From assembly GCA_947307375.1 (NCBI GenBank), contig CAMZIX010000055.1, positions 1 through 8,517 on the forward strand: a stretch of 8,517 bases of DNA, read 5' to 3'. The stretch is from an uncultured Clostridia bacterium (lineage in GTDB: Bacteria > Bacillota_A > Clostridia > Oscillospirales > Oscillospiraceae). Position 1 is the first letter of the stretch. Each line of letters starts with the position of its first letter. This document shows positions 1 to 6,135 of the stretch, piece by piece. A program made the translations under genes and the position numbers. Under the pieces are notes generated by a model. The model worked only from the letters and a program-made list of their open reading frames with translations. It ran no database searches and was not told the DNA's origin.

Positions 1-441
1 GTCCTCTGTACGCTGACGGCGCTGGTCGTATTGCTGTCCGGGATCTGGCGCGAGCCGGACGCCGCCTTTTCTACGCCCGGCGCCGCCGCGGCGGAGGCCT
101 TCCGCCGCCTGCTCCCCTTTCCCGGCGGCAGCCGGCTGGTCGCGCTGTGCCTGCTGTTTTTCGCCTTTTCCAGCATCCTCGGTTGGGGCTGGTACGGGGA
201 GATCTGCTGGGGCTATTTGTTCCGCGGGCGCACGGCGCTGCCGATCTACCGGTTGGTCTTTGCGCTGCTGTGTCTGCCGGGGGCGCTCGGATCCAGCGCG
301 CTGCTGTGGGGGCTTTCCGACGCGCTCAACGCCCTGATGGCGATCCCGAATCTGATTTCCCTGCTGCTTCTGTCCGGCACGGCGGCCAAAATCTGCGCAG
401 CGCATTTTGATCAAGCAGACAGGAAAACACCCCGCCCTTGA
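1..441 (+). CDS. AGCS-family sodium:alanine/glycine symporter, C-terminal part (5' end outside window)
   Basis: The reading frame is open from the first base and ends at TGA 439-441, giving the last 146 residues of an integral membrane transporter; the family is usually about 450-500 residues, so roughly two thirds lie upstream. Visible are a helix start reading LCTLTALVVLLSGIW, a helix with the family-typical FAFSSILGWGWYGE, a YR-initiated hydrophobic helix, and the conserved ALMAIPNLISLLLLS near the end. These match the alanine or glycine:cation symporters, which import small neutral amino acids with Na+ (family knowledge). The internal ATG-like start at 31 is not a real start, because the homologous sequence continues upstream. 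The short charged tail ends inside the stem of a shared terminator. Substrate specificity cannot be told from this fragment. Confidence 0.9.
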   Translation, partial: VLCTLTALVVLLSGIWREPDAAFSTPGAAAAEAFRRLLPFPGGSRLVALCLLFFAFSSILGWGWYGEICWGYLFRGRTALPIYRLVFALLCLPGALGSSALLWGLSDALNALMAIPNLISLLLLSGTAAKICAAHFDQADRKTPRP

Positions 442-456
442 GGGACGGGGTGTTTT
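424..456. terminator. Bidirectional intrinsic terminator shared by the symporter and LRR genes
   Basis: AAAACACCCCG (424-434) is the exact reverse complement of CGGGGTGTTTT (446-456). The loop can add a CCC/GGG inner stem (435-437 with 442-444), leaving A445 bulged. A-tract and T-tract flank the GC core on both sides, so it can stop transcripts from either strand. The symporter stop (439-441) lies in the loop and the LRR stop (455-457) overlaps the outer stem. Confidence 0.9.
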
Positions 457-2269
457 AGTCGTGCAGGATGGTACACTCGGTCAGCGTGCTCTCCAGTTTT
501 TCGATCTGCTCGGCCGTCAGCTTGTTGCCGGTCAGATCCAGCTCCTTGAGCTGCACCAGATTCAGCAGCGCCGTGACGGAGGAGATCTGGTTGTTGGACA
601 GGTCCAGCTTCTCCAGCTTGAACATATAGGCCAGCGGCGTCGGATCGGAGATGCGGTTTTCGGACAGATCCAGCTCCCGCAGGTTTTCCAGTACGCTCAG
701 ATCATAGATCGATTCCATTTGATTGCCGCGGAGACTCAGCTTTTCCAGCGCCGGGATCTTTCCGATCTCCGACAGGTCCACAGGCTCCCCGATACCGCTG
801 AGGTCGAGCACCGTCAGATCCTGGCGGTAGCGGACGCCGTGGATCTCGATCGTGTAGACCAGGCGGGAGGTCTCGAAATAGCAGTCGGCAAGACAGCGCT
901 TGAGCTCCTCCACCGCTTCGCCGGTGAGCTCCGGATTGTCCTTGATATTCAGCAGGCGGAGCGCGCTCAGGCCCTCCAGGCTGGACAGCTGCTCATTCTC
1001 CAGGTGCGTGTTTTCCAGGTCCAGCTCCTCGAGCTTGCTCAGCGAGCTCAGCCCGCTCAGATCCTTCAGCTCGTTTTCCGAGAGGTCCAGCTCGCGCAGC
1101 TCGCTCAGTGCGAAAAGCGGCGCCGTCGAGCCGATCGCGTTGCGGGAGGCGTCCACCGACTGCAGCGATTTCATCGCCATCAGCGGCCGCAGGTCGACGA
1201 CCTGGTTGCCCGCGATGTTGAGCTTCTCCAGATAGGGCAGATCCATCAGCGGCGTCAGATCGCTGATCTCGTTGCCGCTCAGATCCAGGCTTTTCAGCTG
1301 CCGACAGGCGGAGACCGCGGAAATATCGCTCAGCTGCCGTCCGCTCAGATCCAGCGCCGTCACGTCCTCGCGGAAGGTCTGACCGCCGAGCGTCAGCTCC
1401 CGCACCTCGGCCACGGCGGTCTCGCTGTGGATCGCGCACTGCGGCAGCGCCTCGGCCAGTTCCGCCAGCTGGGCTTGCGACAGCTCGATCTCACGGATGC
1501 TGAGCATGCTCAGGTTTTCCAGCCCGTACAGCGGGCTGAAGTCGCTGATCGGGTTTTTGTCCAGATACAGGCTGCGCAGGCTGCCGAGCGAGGCCAGCGG
1601 GCTGAGATCCGAAATCTCGTTGCCGCTCAGATCCAGCATCGTCAGCCCGCCGAGTCCGGACAGCGCAGACAGGTCCGTCAGACCGTCTTCCGTCAGGCTC
1701 AGGCTGCTGAGCGCGTAGAGCTCCGCCACGCGCCGCAGGTCCTCGTCCCCGAGCTCGGTGCGGCGGAGGATCAGAGAACTGGCGTTTTTGTCAAATTCCA
1801 TGCCCGCAATACTGACTTTGCCCGCCTGGCGCAGCTGCTCGCGCTTGTTTTCCAGCGCGTCGATCCGCGCGCGGATGTCCTCGTCGCTGAGGTCCATGCG
1901 CCGCAGCAGCTCCAGCGCCTTTTCATAGCTGCCCATGGCCTCATAGCAGTCCACCATCTGCAGACGCATCTCCGGAGTCTCCTCATGGGCGGCCGCCTGA
2001 CGCAGGTGCCCCAGCGCGTCCTCGAAATCACCGGCGGCGTAACAGTTCTCCGCGTCCTGCAGATGTTCCCGGTAGCGCCGTTCCTCCGCCGCGCCGCGCA
2101 GCGAAAGGCCGAAGATCAGCAGCAGCGCCAGCGCCAACACGAAACCGAAGAGCACGGAATTCCTCCTGCGTTTGGCGCGTCGGCCGGAAGAGGGCTTTAT
2201 TCTTTTTTCCTTTTCCGGCGGAAGCGGCGGCGGAGCCGCGTGCTTGCCGGTGGCGTTTTTCTCTTTCAT
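455..2269 (-). CDS. Membrane-anchored TPR plus leucine-rich-repeat protein (604 aa)
   Basis: A probable surface or periplasm-facing scaffold that binds other proteins; the partner is unknown. From the chosen ATG at 2269: a basic, proline-rich cytoplasmic tail (1-37, with RRAKRRR), one membrane helix (about 39-56, type II orientation predicted), a TPR-like helical segment (about 62-145, including NCYAAGDFEDALGHLRQAA and CYEAMGSYEKALELLRRM), then LRRs of the SDS22/internalin type (LxxLDLSGNxISDLxPL) to the end. The LRRs fall into three homologous modules (about 152-281, 289-464, 472-604), each ending in a cap with a Cys (C278, C463, C599). An alternative upstream TTG start at 2374 is rejected because it lies exactly in the -35 box of the gene's promoter. 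The ribosome site before 2269 is weak (ACAGG). There is no LPXTG or other sorting signal. LRR class is certain; function is not known. Confidence 0.88.
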   Translation of the reverse strand: MKEKNATGKHAAPPPLPPEKEKRIKPSSGRRAKRRRNSVLFGFVLALALLLIFGLSLRGAAEERRYREHLQDAENCYAAGDFEDALGHLRQAAAHEETPEMRLQMVDCYEAMGSYEKALELLRRMDLSDEDIRARIDALENKREQLRQAGKVSIAGMEFDKNASSLILRRTELGDEDLRRVAELYALSSLSLTEDGLTDLSALSGLGGLTMLDLSGNEISDLSPLASLGSLRSLYLDKNPISDFSPLYGLENLSMLSIREIELSQAQLAELAEALPQCAIHSETAVAEVRELTLGGQTFREDVTALDLSGRQLSDISAVSACRQLKSLDLSGNEISDLTPLMDLPYLEKLNIAGNQVVDLRPLMAMKSLQSVDASRNAIGSTAPLFALSELRELDLSENELKDLSGLSSLSKLEELDLENTHLENEQLSSLEGLSALRLLNIKDNPELTGEAVEELKRCLADCYFETSRLVYTIEIHGVRYRQDLTVLDLSGIGEPVDLSEIGKIPALEKLSLRGNQMESIYDLSVLENLRELDLSENRISDPTPLAYMFKLEKLDLSNNQISSVTALLNLVQLKELDLTGNKLTAEQIEKLESTLTECTILHD

Positions 2270-2345
2270 GGCCTGTCTACTCAGATTCCAATACTTCCGG
2301 CGGGCAAAAACTGCCGGGAAGGCATACTCCTCTATTTTACCTGGG

Positions 2346-2374
2346 ATTATACCATGCCCGGCCCCAACATGCAA
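2346..2374 (-). promoter_or_regulatory. Sigma-70-type promoter of the LRR gene
   Basis: Read on the minus strand: TTGCAT (-35, 2369-2374), a 17-nt spacer, then a perfect TATAAT (-10, 2346-2351) preceded by TGG, making an extended -10. Predicted transcription start is near 2339, giving a leader of about 70 nt before the ATG at 2269. The -35 abuts the hairpin that ends the ABC operon. Confidence 0.75.
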
Positions 2375-2375
2375 G

Positions 2376-2402
2376 CCCGGCGCGGGAGCATCCCGCGCCG
2401 GG
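2376..2402 (-). terminator. Strong GC hairpin after the ABC operon
   Basis: CCCGGCGCGGGA (2376-2387), loop GCA, TCCCGCGCCGGG (2391-2402): a perfect 12-bp stem lying 27 nt after the permease stop. On the minus strand it is followed by CTTGCATGTTGG, which is a poor U-tract; a TTTT run exists only on the plus side (2407-2410), where no gene ends. It is probably the operon terminator, possibly leaky into the LRR gene. Confidence 0.6.
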
Positions 2403-2428
2403 CCGGTTTTCTGGAAATATTCTGTCGA

Positions 2429-3079
2429 TCAGCGGATGTCCTGCGCCTCGAAGCGACGCTGAGAGATGCGCAGCGCCAGCAGCGTCGTGAGCAGATATAC
2501 CGCCAGGGAAACGCCAAGAAAGACGAGCTTCGTGCCGAGCTGCTGCGGATCGGGCGTATCCAGCAGATCCCGGAACAGCGGAACGGTGTAGCACAGCACG
2601 ATGTCTGCGATCACGAAGAGCGCGGCAAAGACGCAGCCCTTGACGAAGCTGAGGCCGACCTTGTTCACGTCCCGGTAATAGCTCGGGAAGAAGACCAGGT
2701 GATAGAGGCCGAAGAAGAGGAAGCCCTCGCCGATCAGCGCGAGATTGGCGTCCATGCCGGCCGCGTTCGGCTCGGGCAGGATCTGCGCGTGCAGCCTGGC
2801 AAAAGCGAAGCACAGCAGCAGAAGAAGCAGCTCCAGCAGCACGGCCAGCGCGAAGCGCGCCGTCACCACGTCGCGCTTGGCCACCGGCAGCGTCAGCGAA
2901 TAGATCACGTCGTTGTTTTCGCGCCCGCCGAGGCAGATAAAGAACAGGCCGAGGGTCATGTAAAAGTAGGTCACGGCGTAGGGATAGTTCGGCACCAGCA
3001 CCAGCGCGCTGAGGAACAGCATCATGACCGCCGCGGGATGCAGGCAGAGCGACAGCTCTTTTTTCAGCAGCTTTTTCAT
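2429..3079 (-). CDS. ABC-2 type transporter permease (ABC2_membrane_5-like), 216 aa
   Basis: Membrane subunit of the exporter encoded with the ATPase just upstream. Six hydrophobic segments are visible at about 15-31, 34-51, 73-95, 113-133, 145-167 and 183-203. Family-like stretches include KKELSLCLHP at the N-terminus, GRENNDVIYSLTLPVAKRDVV after the second helix (the cytoplasmic coupling region), and YYRDVNKVG after the fourth. Such half-size permeases dimerise and work with YtrB/BcrA-like ATPases (family knowledge); substrates are often antimicrobial peptides or lipids, but none can be assigned here. The start ATG at 3079 overlaps the ATPase stop as ATGA (3076-3079) and is preceded by AAGGAGG plus a second GGAGGA, so translation is coupled and strong. 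It is the last gene of the operon. Confidence 0.88.
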   Translation of the reverse strand: MKKLLKKELSLCLHPAAVMMLFLSALVLVPNYPYAVTYFYMTLGLFFICLGGRENNDVIYSLTLPVAKRDVVTARFALAVLLELLLLLLCFAFARLHAQILPEPNAAGMDANLALIGEGFLFFGLYHLVFFPSYYRDVNKVGLSFVKGCVFAALFVIADIVLCYTVPLFRDLLDTPDPQQLGTKLVFLGVSLAVYLLTTLLALRISQRRFEAQDIR

Positions 3080-3921
3080 TCCTCCGTCGCCTCCTTTTCC
3101 AGATGCACCATGATCTCCTCCAGATTGGCCGTACGGCTCTCCCCGGGGAGCTTTTCCGCGTCCGCCGCGCGGACCAGCGCGGTCTTTCCGTTTTTGCTGC
3201 GGCGCGGACCGATCAGCAGCGCCTCAAGCGCCGGGTCCGCTTCCGCATACTCCGTCAGGCGATAGTCGGCGACGAAATCCTCGATCCTCGCCTCGGCGCG
3301 GATCTTTCCCCCGGCAATGTAGAGGATGTTGTCCGCCGTCTTGTCCAGATCCGAGGTGATGTGCGTGGAGAAGAGGATGGTCTTGCCCTGATCACGCAGA
3401 TCGAGGAAGAGCTCCAGCAGCTCCTCGCGCGATACCGGGTCCAGGCCGCTGGTCGGCTCGTCCAGGATCAGCAGCTCCGCGCCGTGCGACAGCGCCAGCG
3501 CCAGCAGATACTTGATCTTCATGCCGTTGGACAGCTTCTCCGGCGTCTTGTTCTCATCCAGCGCAAAGAGCTCCAGGCAGCGGCGGTAGGCCGCCTCGTC
3601 CCAGTGCTCGTAAAAGCTCTTCGTCACGGCGGTGATCGTCTTCAGCTTTTTCCGCTTGTAAAACTCCATGCCCGCGGACACGAAGCCGACGCGCTGCTTG
3701 ATCGCGCGCTCGGAGGCTTTGAAATCCTCGCCCCAGAAGCGGATCTCGCCGCCGTCCGGACGCAGCAGTCCGAGCAGCGAATGGAGCGTGGTCGTTTTGC
3801 CGGCGCCGTTGCGGCCGATAAAGCCGGTGATCTTCCCTTCCTCGAGGGAAAAGCTGACCTTGTCCAGCCGGAAGGCCGGATAGATCTTTTTCAGATTCTT
3901 GACTTCCAGTACCGTTTTCAT
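3076..3921 (-). CDS. ABC transporter ATP-binding protein (YtrB/BcrA-like), 281 aa
   Basis: The cytoplasmic ATPase that powers the adjacent permease. Motifs in order: Walker A GRNGAGKT (36-43); signature LSNGM (130-134) in place of LSGGQ; Walker B LLILDEPTSGLD with catalytic E155; D-loop SGLDP; H-loop H187 in FSTHIT. The usual Q-loop Gln is not evident: the region reads VGFVSAGMEFY (78-88). This is probably a subfamily trait rather than damage, since all catalytic residues are intact. The C-terminal 70 residues form a variable extension. It overlaps the regulator stop by ATGA (3918-3921), with GGAG of the regulator's last codons 8 nt before the ATG as ribosome site. Context as regulator-ATPase-permease suggests a self-regulated efflux or envelope-stress exporter (inference). 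Confidence 0.92.
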   Translation of the reverse strand: MKTVLEVKNLKKIYPAFRLDKVSFSLEEGKITGFIGRNGAGKTTTLHSLLGLLRPDGGEIRFWGEDFKASERAIKQRVGFVSAGMEFYKRKKLKTITAVTKSFYEHWDEAAYRRCLELFALDENKTPEKLSNGMKIKYLLALALSHGAELLILDEPTSGLDPVSREELLELFLDLRDQGKTILFSTHITSDLDKTADNILYIAGGKIRAEARIEDFVADYRLTEYAEADPALEALLIGPRRSKNGKTALVRAADAEKLPGESRTANLEEIMVHLEKEATEE

Positions 3922-4331
3922 TTCATTTTCTCCTGCAGCTGTCTGCTCATTTCCAAAAAGAAATCCGCCTTCAGCAGGGCCAGGCCCTGGTTTTCATCGG
4001 CCAGCACCACCAGCGAATCGCCGGGCTCCAGGTGAAAGAGGCGACGCGCCTTGACCGGGATCACGATCTGGCCCTTGTCGCCGATCGTCACCGTGCCGAA
4101 AATGTACTTCCCCTTCGGGATCTTCGGGTTTTCGCGCAGGTCCGCGTGCAGCAGATCCTCCAGCGTCGTGTCGAAGATTTCGGCCAGCGCGTCGCAGCGG
4201 AGGATATCCGGCACGCTCTCGCCCGTCTCCCACTTGGCCAGGGTCTGACGCGAGACGCCCAGCTTCTCGGCCAGCGCCTCCTGGGACAGACCGGCGGAGC
4301 GGCGAAGGATCGCAATATTCTCACCAATCAT
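3918..4331 (-). CDS. XRE-family HTH regulator fused to an AbrB/SpoVT DNA-binding domain, 137 aa
   Basis: First gene of the ABC operon and probably its regulator. Residues 4-61 form a Cro/C1-type helix-turn-helix (IAILRRSAGLSQEALAEKLG, then VSRQTLAKWETGESVPD). Residues 78-121 form an AbrB/MazE/SpoVT swapped-hairpin domain (FGTVTIGDKGQIVIPVKARR, then LEPGDSLVVLADENQGLALL). Thus one short chain carries two DNA-binding folds joined by a basic, Pro/Lys-rich linker (NPKIPKGKY). The C-terminus is a charged helix (MSRQLQEKMK). Start ATG 4331 has AAAGGTGGG 7 nt upstream and a promoter at 4355-4382. Autoregulation through the inverted repeat at the promoter is likely but unproven; the effector is unknown. 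Spacing to the ATPase gene is a 4-nt overlap. Confidence 0.9.
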   Translation of the reverse strand: MIGENIAILRRSAGLSQEALAEKLGVSRQTLAKWETGESVPDILRCDALAEIFDTTLEDLLHADLRENPKIPKGKYIFGTVTIGDKGQIVIPVKARRLFHLEPGDSLVVLADENQGLALLKADFFLEMSRQLQEKMK

Positions 4332-4354
4332 ATTATTCCCACCTTTCGCACTTT

Positions 4355-4382
4355 ATTATAGCAAGAAAGCGCGGAAACGCAA
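4355..4382 (-). promoter_or_regulatory. Promoter of the regulator-ABC operon
   Basis: On the minus strand: TTGCGT (-35, 4377-4382), a 16-nt spacer, TATAAT (-10, 4355-4360). The expected start near 4348 gives a leader of under 20 nt containing the AAAGGTGGG ribosome site. The -35 box lies inside the 3' arm of the hairpin that ends the upstream carboxypeptidase gene. Confidence 0.7.
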
Positions 4383-4408
4383 GCAACTCAGCTTGACATT
4401 TCCGCGCT
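4368..4408 (-). terminator. Terminator hairpin of the carboxypeptidase gene, overlapping the next promoter
   Basis: Outer arms AGCGCGGAAA (4368-4377) and TTTCCGCGCT (4399-4408) are exact reverse complements. An inner stem CAAGC (4380-4384) pairs with GCTTG (4391-4395) around a 6-nt loop. On the minus strand the stem is followed by TTCTTGC, a modest U-tract. On the plus strand a T6 run (4420s) lies farther off. It doubles as a potential dyad operator for the XRE-AbrB protein. Confidence 0.7.
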
Positions 4409-4430
4409 GTTTCTGTTCAATTTTTTAACA

Positions 4431-5789
4431 TCAGCCGGCTGAACCGAAGCCCTGTTCGGTGTAATAATTCCGGGCATAGCGCAGCAGGATCTCCGCGCAC
4501 TGGCCGCGCACGTCCGCCGTCTCCGCGCCGAGGACGATCGCCACGAGCGTGTGCGTCTCCCCTTCGACGGTCAGGGGCAGGCTCGCCACCAGGCAGTAGC
4601 CCGCACGGTTGGTCGAGCCGGTCTTCAGTCCGTTGACGCCGGGCATATTGAAGACCAGCGGATTCGAGTTCGCCGTGGTGAATTGCAGCTTTTCCAGGCG
4701 TACAAACTGCTTTTCGGTCATCTCCGTCAGCGCGGGGAATCGCTCCAGCAGATAGGCGCTCAGACGGAAGAGATCGGACGCGCTCATGCTGTTCTGCCGC
4801 TTGCCGCTCACGCCGCCGCCGCTGTAGCTCGGCAGGCCGTGGGGCGTATAGAAGCGGGCGGAGAGCAGGCCGAGCTCGTCGGCTCGCTCGTTCATCCGTG
4901 CGACAAAGTCCTCCTCCGAGCCGGCGGCGTACTCCGCCAGCGCCAGCGCGCTCTCGTTGCTGGAGGCCAGCATCATCGCCTGCGTCAGCTCCTCCAGCGG
5001 GATCGTCGTTCCGGGCGTGAGGCCGATGATGCCGTCGGCCGACCAGGAGAGCTGGGCCGCCTTCTGCGAGATCGGCACGGCGTCCTGCCAGCCGAGCTGG
5101 CCTGCCTCGACCGCCTCGGCGATCAGCAGATAGCTCATCAGCTTGGAGAGACTCGCGATCGGATTGCGCCAGGCGCGGTTGTGCGAAAAGAGGATCTCGC
5201 CGCTGTCCGCATCGCCCACCAGCACCGCGTTGAAGGCGCCGAAATAGTCCTCGCGCTTGAGCTGGTAGAGGTCCGGCGCGAAGGGAAGGTTCGGATCGAG
5301 GCGAAGCACGCCGTTGCTGTCAAAGCGGGCCGTCAGATCCAGCAGGAGCTGTACGTCGGCCAGGGAGAGATAGAGATCCCTGTCGTCCGAGCGGTAAGTA
5401 TAGTAGCGGCGTTCGCCGCCGTCGACGAAGAGGCGGTTGCGGTTGAGCGACAGATAGGCGATCCCGGGCTTGGCGGTGTTCTTTTTCGAATTGTCCGTCG
5501 GCGCCGCCTGACCGGTCGTCATCTTCCAGAGCTCGCCGTCCGCGCCGCCGGCCTGGTAGTCCACACGGAATTTCTTGTCCGTGTCCCGGAGCGCCTGCGC
5601 CAGATCCGAGAGCGACAGATAGAGGTTGCCCTCATAGGAATCGCTGTAGGCCCGCAGCGAGACCGTGATCTCTCCGACGCGCGCCTCGAGCAGATACGGT
5701 GTCGGCCCGGCGGCTGCGGCGGAGGCCGCGGCGCCCAGCAGCATCAGAACGCAGAGCAGCGCCGCGAGCAGAGAACGGAAGCCTTTCAT
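4431..5789 (-). CDS. Secreted D-alanyl-D-alanine carboxypeptidase (peptidase S11, PBP5/DacA-like), 452 aa
   Basis: Removes the terminal D-Ala from peptidoglycan pentapeptides outside the membrane, limiting cross-linking. Signal peptide 1-27 (basic MKGFR, hydrophobic core, AASAAAA). Residues about 30-165 form a stalk with two similar segments (NLYLSLSDLAQALR near 55-68 and DLYLSLADVQLLLD near 138-151) resembling copper-amine-oxidase N-terminal-like repeats. The catalytic domain, about 180-440, has all three penicillin-binding motifs: SLSK (nucleophile S213, K216), SSN (276-278) and KTG (389-391). The chain ends soon after (YARNYYTEQGFGSAG), so the usual PBP5 C-terminal domain and membrane-anchoring amphipathic helix are absent. 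The start ATG 5789 has AAGGGAGG 8-9 nt upstream. It is monocistronic, with its own promoter and terminator. The enzyme class is secure; which paralogue (DacA, DacB or DacF) is not. Confidence 0.92.
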   Translation of the reverse strand: MKGFRSLLAALLCVLMLLGAAASAAAAGPTPYLLEARVGEITVSLRAYSDSYEGNLYLSLSDLAQALRDTDKKFRVDYQAGGADGELWKMTTGQAAPTDNSKKNTAKPGIAYLSLNRNRLFVDGGERRYYTYRSDDRDLYLSLADVQLLLDLTARFDSNGVLRLDPNLPFAPDLYQLKREDYFGAFNAVLVGDADSGEILFSHNRAWRNPIASLSKLMSYLLIAEAVEAGQLGWQDAVPISQKAAQLSWSADGIIGLTPGTTIPLEELTQAMMLASSNESALALAEYAAGSEEDFVARMNERADELGLLSARFYTPHGLPSYSGGGVSGKRQNSMSASDLFRLSAYLLERFPALTEMTEKQFVRLEKLQFTTANSNPLVFNMPGVNGLKTGSTNRAGYCLVASLPLTVEGETHTLVAIVLGAETADVRGQCAEILLRYARNYYTEQGFGSAG

Positions 5790-5817
5790 CGGTCGCGCCT
5801 CCCTTCCTTTTTTCTAC

Positions 5818-5846
5818 AGTATACCCCAGCCTTCGCCGCGAATCAA
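5818..5846 (-). promoter_or_regulatory. Promoter of the carboxypeptidase gene
   Basis: On the minus strand: TTGATT (-35, 5841-5846), a 17-nt spacer, TATACT (-10, 5818-5823). The predicted start is near 5811, about 22 nt before the ATG, and the leader holds the AAGGGAGG ribosome site (5798-5805). The 5847-5881 stretch upstream is AT-rich and holds nothing else I recognise. Confidence 0.7.
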
Positions 5847-5881
5847 CCGAGAAAGCTTCCCAATTCATGATTTTTATGATT

Positions 5882-5923
5882 TGTGAAAAGACCCGGAAGC
5901 TCTCGCTTCCGGGTCTTTTCACA
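5882..5923. terminator. Perfect 19-bp hairpin terminator after the 37-aa ORF
   Basis: Bases 5882-5900 are the exact reverse complement of 5905-5923, with a TCTC loop (GAGA, a GNRA-type tetraloop, in the minus-strand transcript). Core ACCCGGAAGC/GCTTCCGGGT is flanked by AAAAG and CTTTT, so it can terminate in both directions. The stop codon of the small ORF (5919-5921) lies within the stem. It has no other evident client gene, which supports the small ORF being transcribed. Confidence 0.88.
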
Positions 5924-6032
5924 GCTGGATGAAGCTCAGCAGCATCGCGGCGGCGATGGCCAGCAGGTACAGCGCCTCGGTGAAGGTCTGCACAGGATCG
6001 GTGGTCGAGCAGCGGTTTTCGTTTTCGTTCAT
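5919..6032 (-). CDS. Small single-pass membrane protein, 37 aa, unrecognised
   Basis: An open frame from ATG 6032 to TGA 5919-5921, too short for routine gene calling. The protein starts with a polar, Asn/Glu-rich stretch (MNENENRCSTTDPVQ), followed from about residue 17 by a hydrophobic segment ending LLAIAAAMLLSFIQL, long enough to span or insert in the membrane once. Ribosome site GGGAGGA lies 7-8 nt before the ATG, as good as that of any gene here. A 19-bp terminator stem begins inside the stop codon. It is transcribed divergently from the WYL regulator; a possible but weak -10 (TAAAAT, 6077-6082) has no good -35. I do not recognise a family. A toxin, membrane regulator or sporulation peptide are all possible; none is shown. 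Confidence 0.65.
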   Translation of the reverse strand: MNENENRCSTTDPVQTFTEALYLLAIAAAMLLSFIQL

Positions 6033-6135
6033 GATCGTTTCCTCCCGGATTCGGTATTTCCCTTTCGGTTGACATAATTTTATGACAAGCGCTGTCCGAA
6101 AAACCGCCCCGAAGTATTTTATCTTTTGTCAAAAA

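Noticed and set aside
424..456. Hairpins considered as CRISPR or mobile-element ends
   Set aside because: Each inverted repeat is single, sits at a gene 3' end and has terminator features; there are no spaced direct repeats, transposase genes or target duplications in the window.
2270..2374. Upstream TTG start extending the LRR protein by 35 residues
   Set aside because: The TTG is the -35 box and the codons that follow run through the TATAAT; transcription would begin downstream of it.
407..3265. 952-codon open frame on the plus strand
   Set aside because: It runs antisense to the LRR and permease genes, whose products have clear domains; its translation is Gln/Arg/Leu-rich low-complexity without a recognisable fold. 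Long shadow frames are expected opposite GC-rich coding sequence.
3690..3838. Missing Q-loop glutamine in the ABC ATPase as a sign of a dead enzyme
   Set aside because: Walker A, Walker B Glu, signature and H-loop are intact and the region reads smoothly, so subfamily variation is more likely than inactivation.
4551..5870. 439-codon open frame antisense to the carboxypeptidase
   Set aside because: The minus-strand gene has signal peptide, SxxK, SxN and KTG motifs plus promoter and ribosome site; the antisense product is Arg/Gln-rich and featureless.
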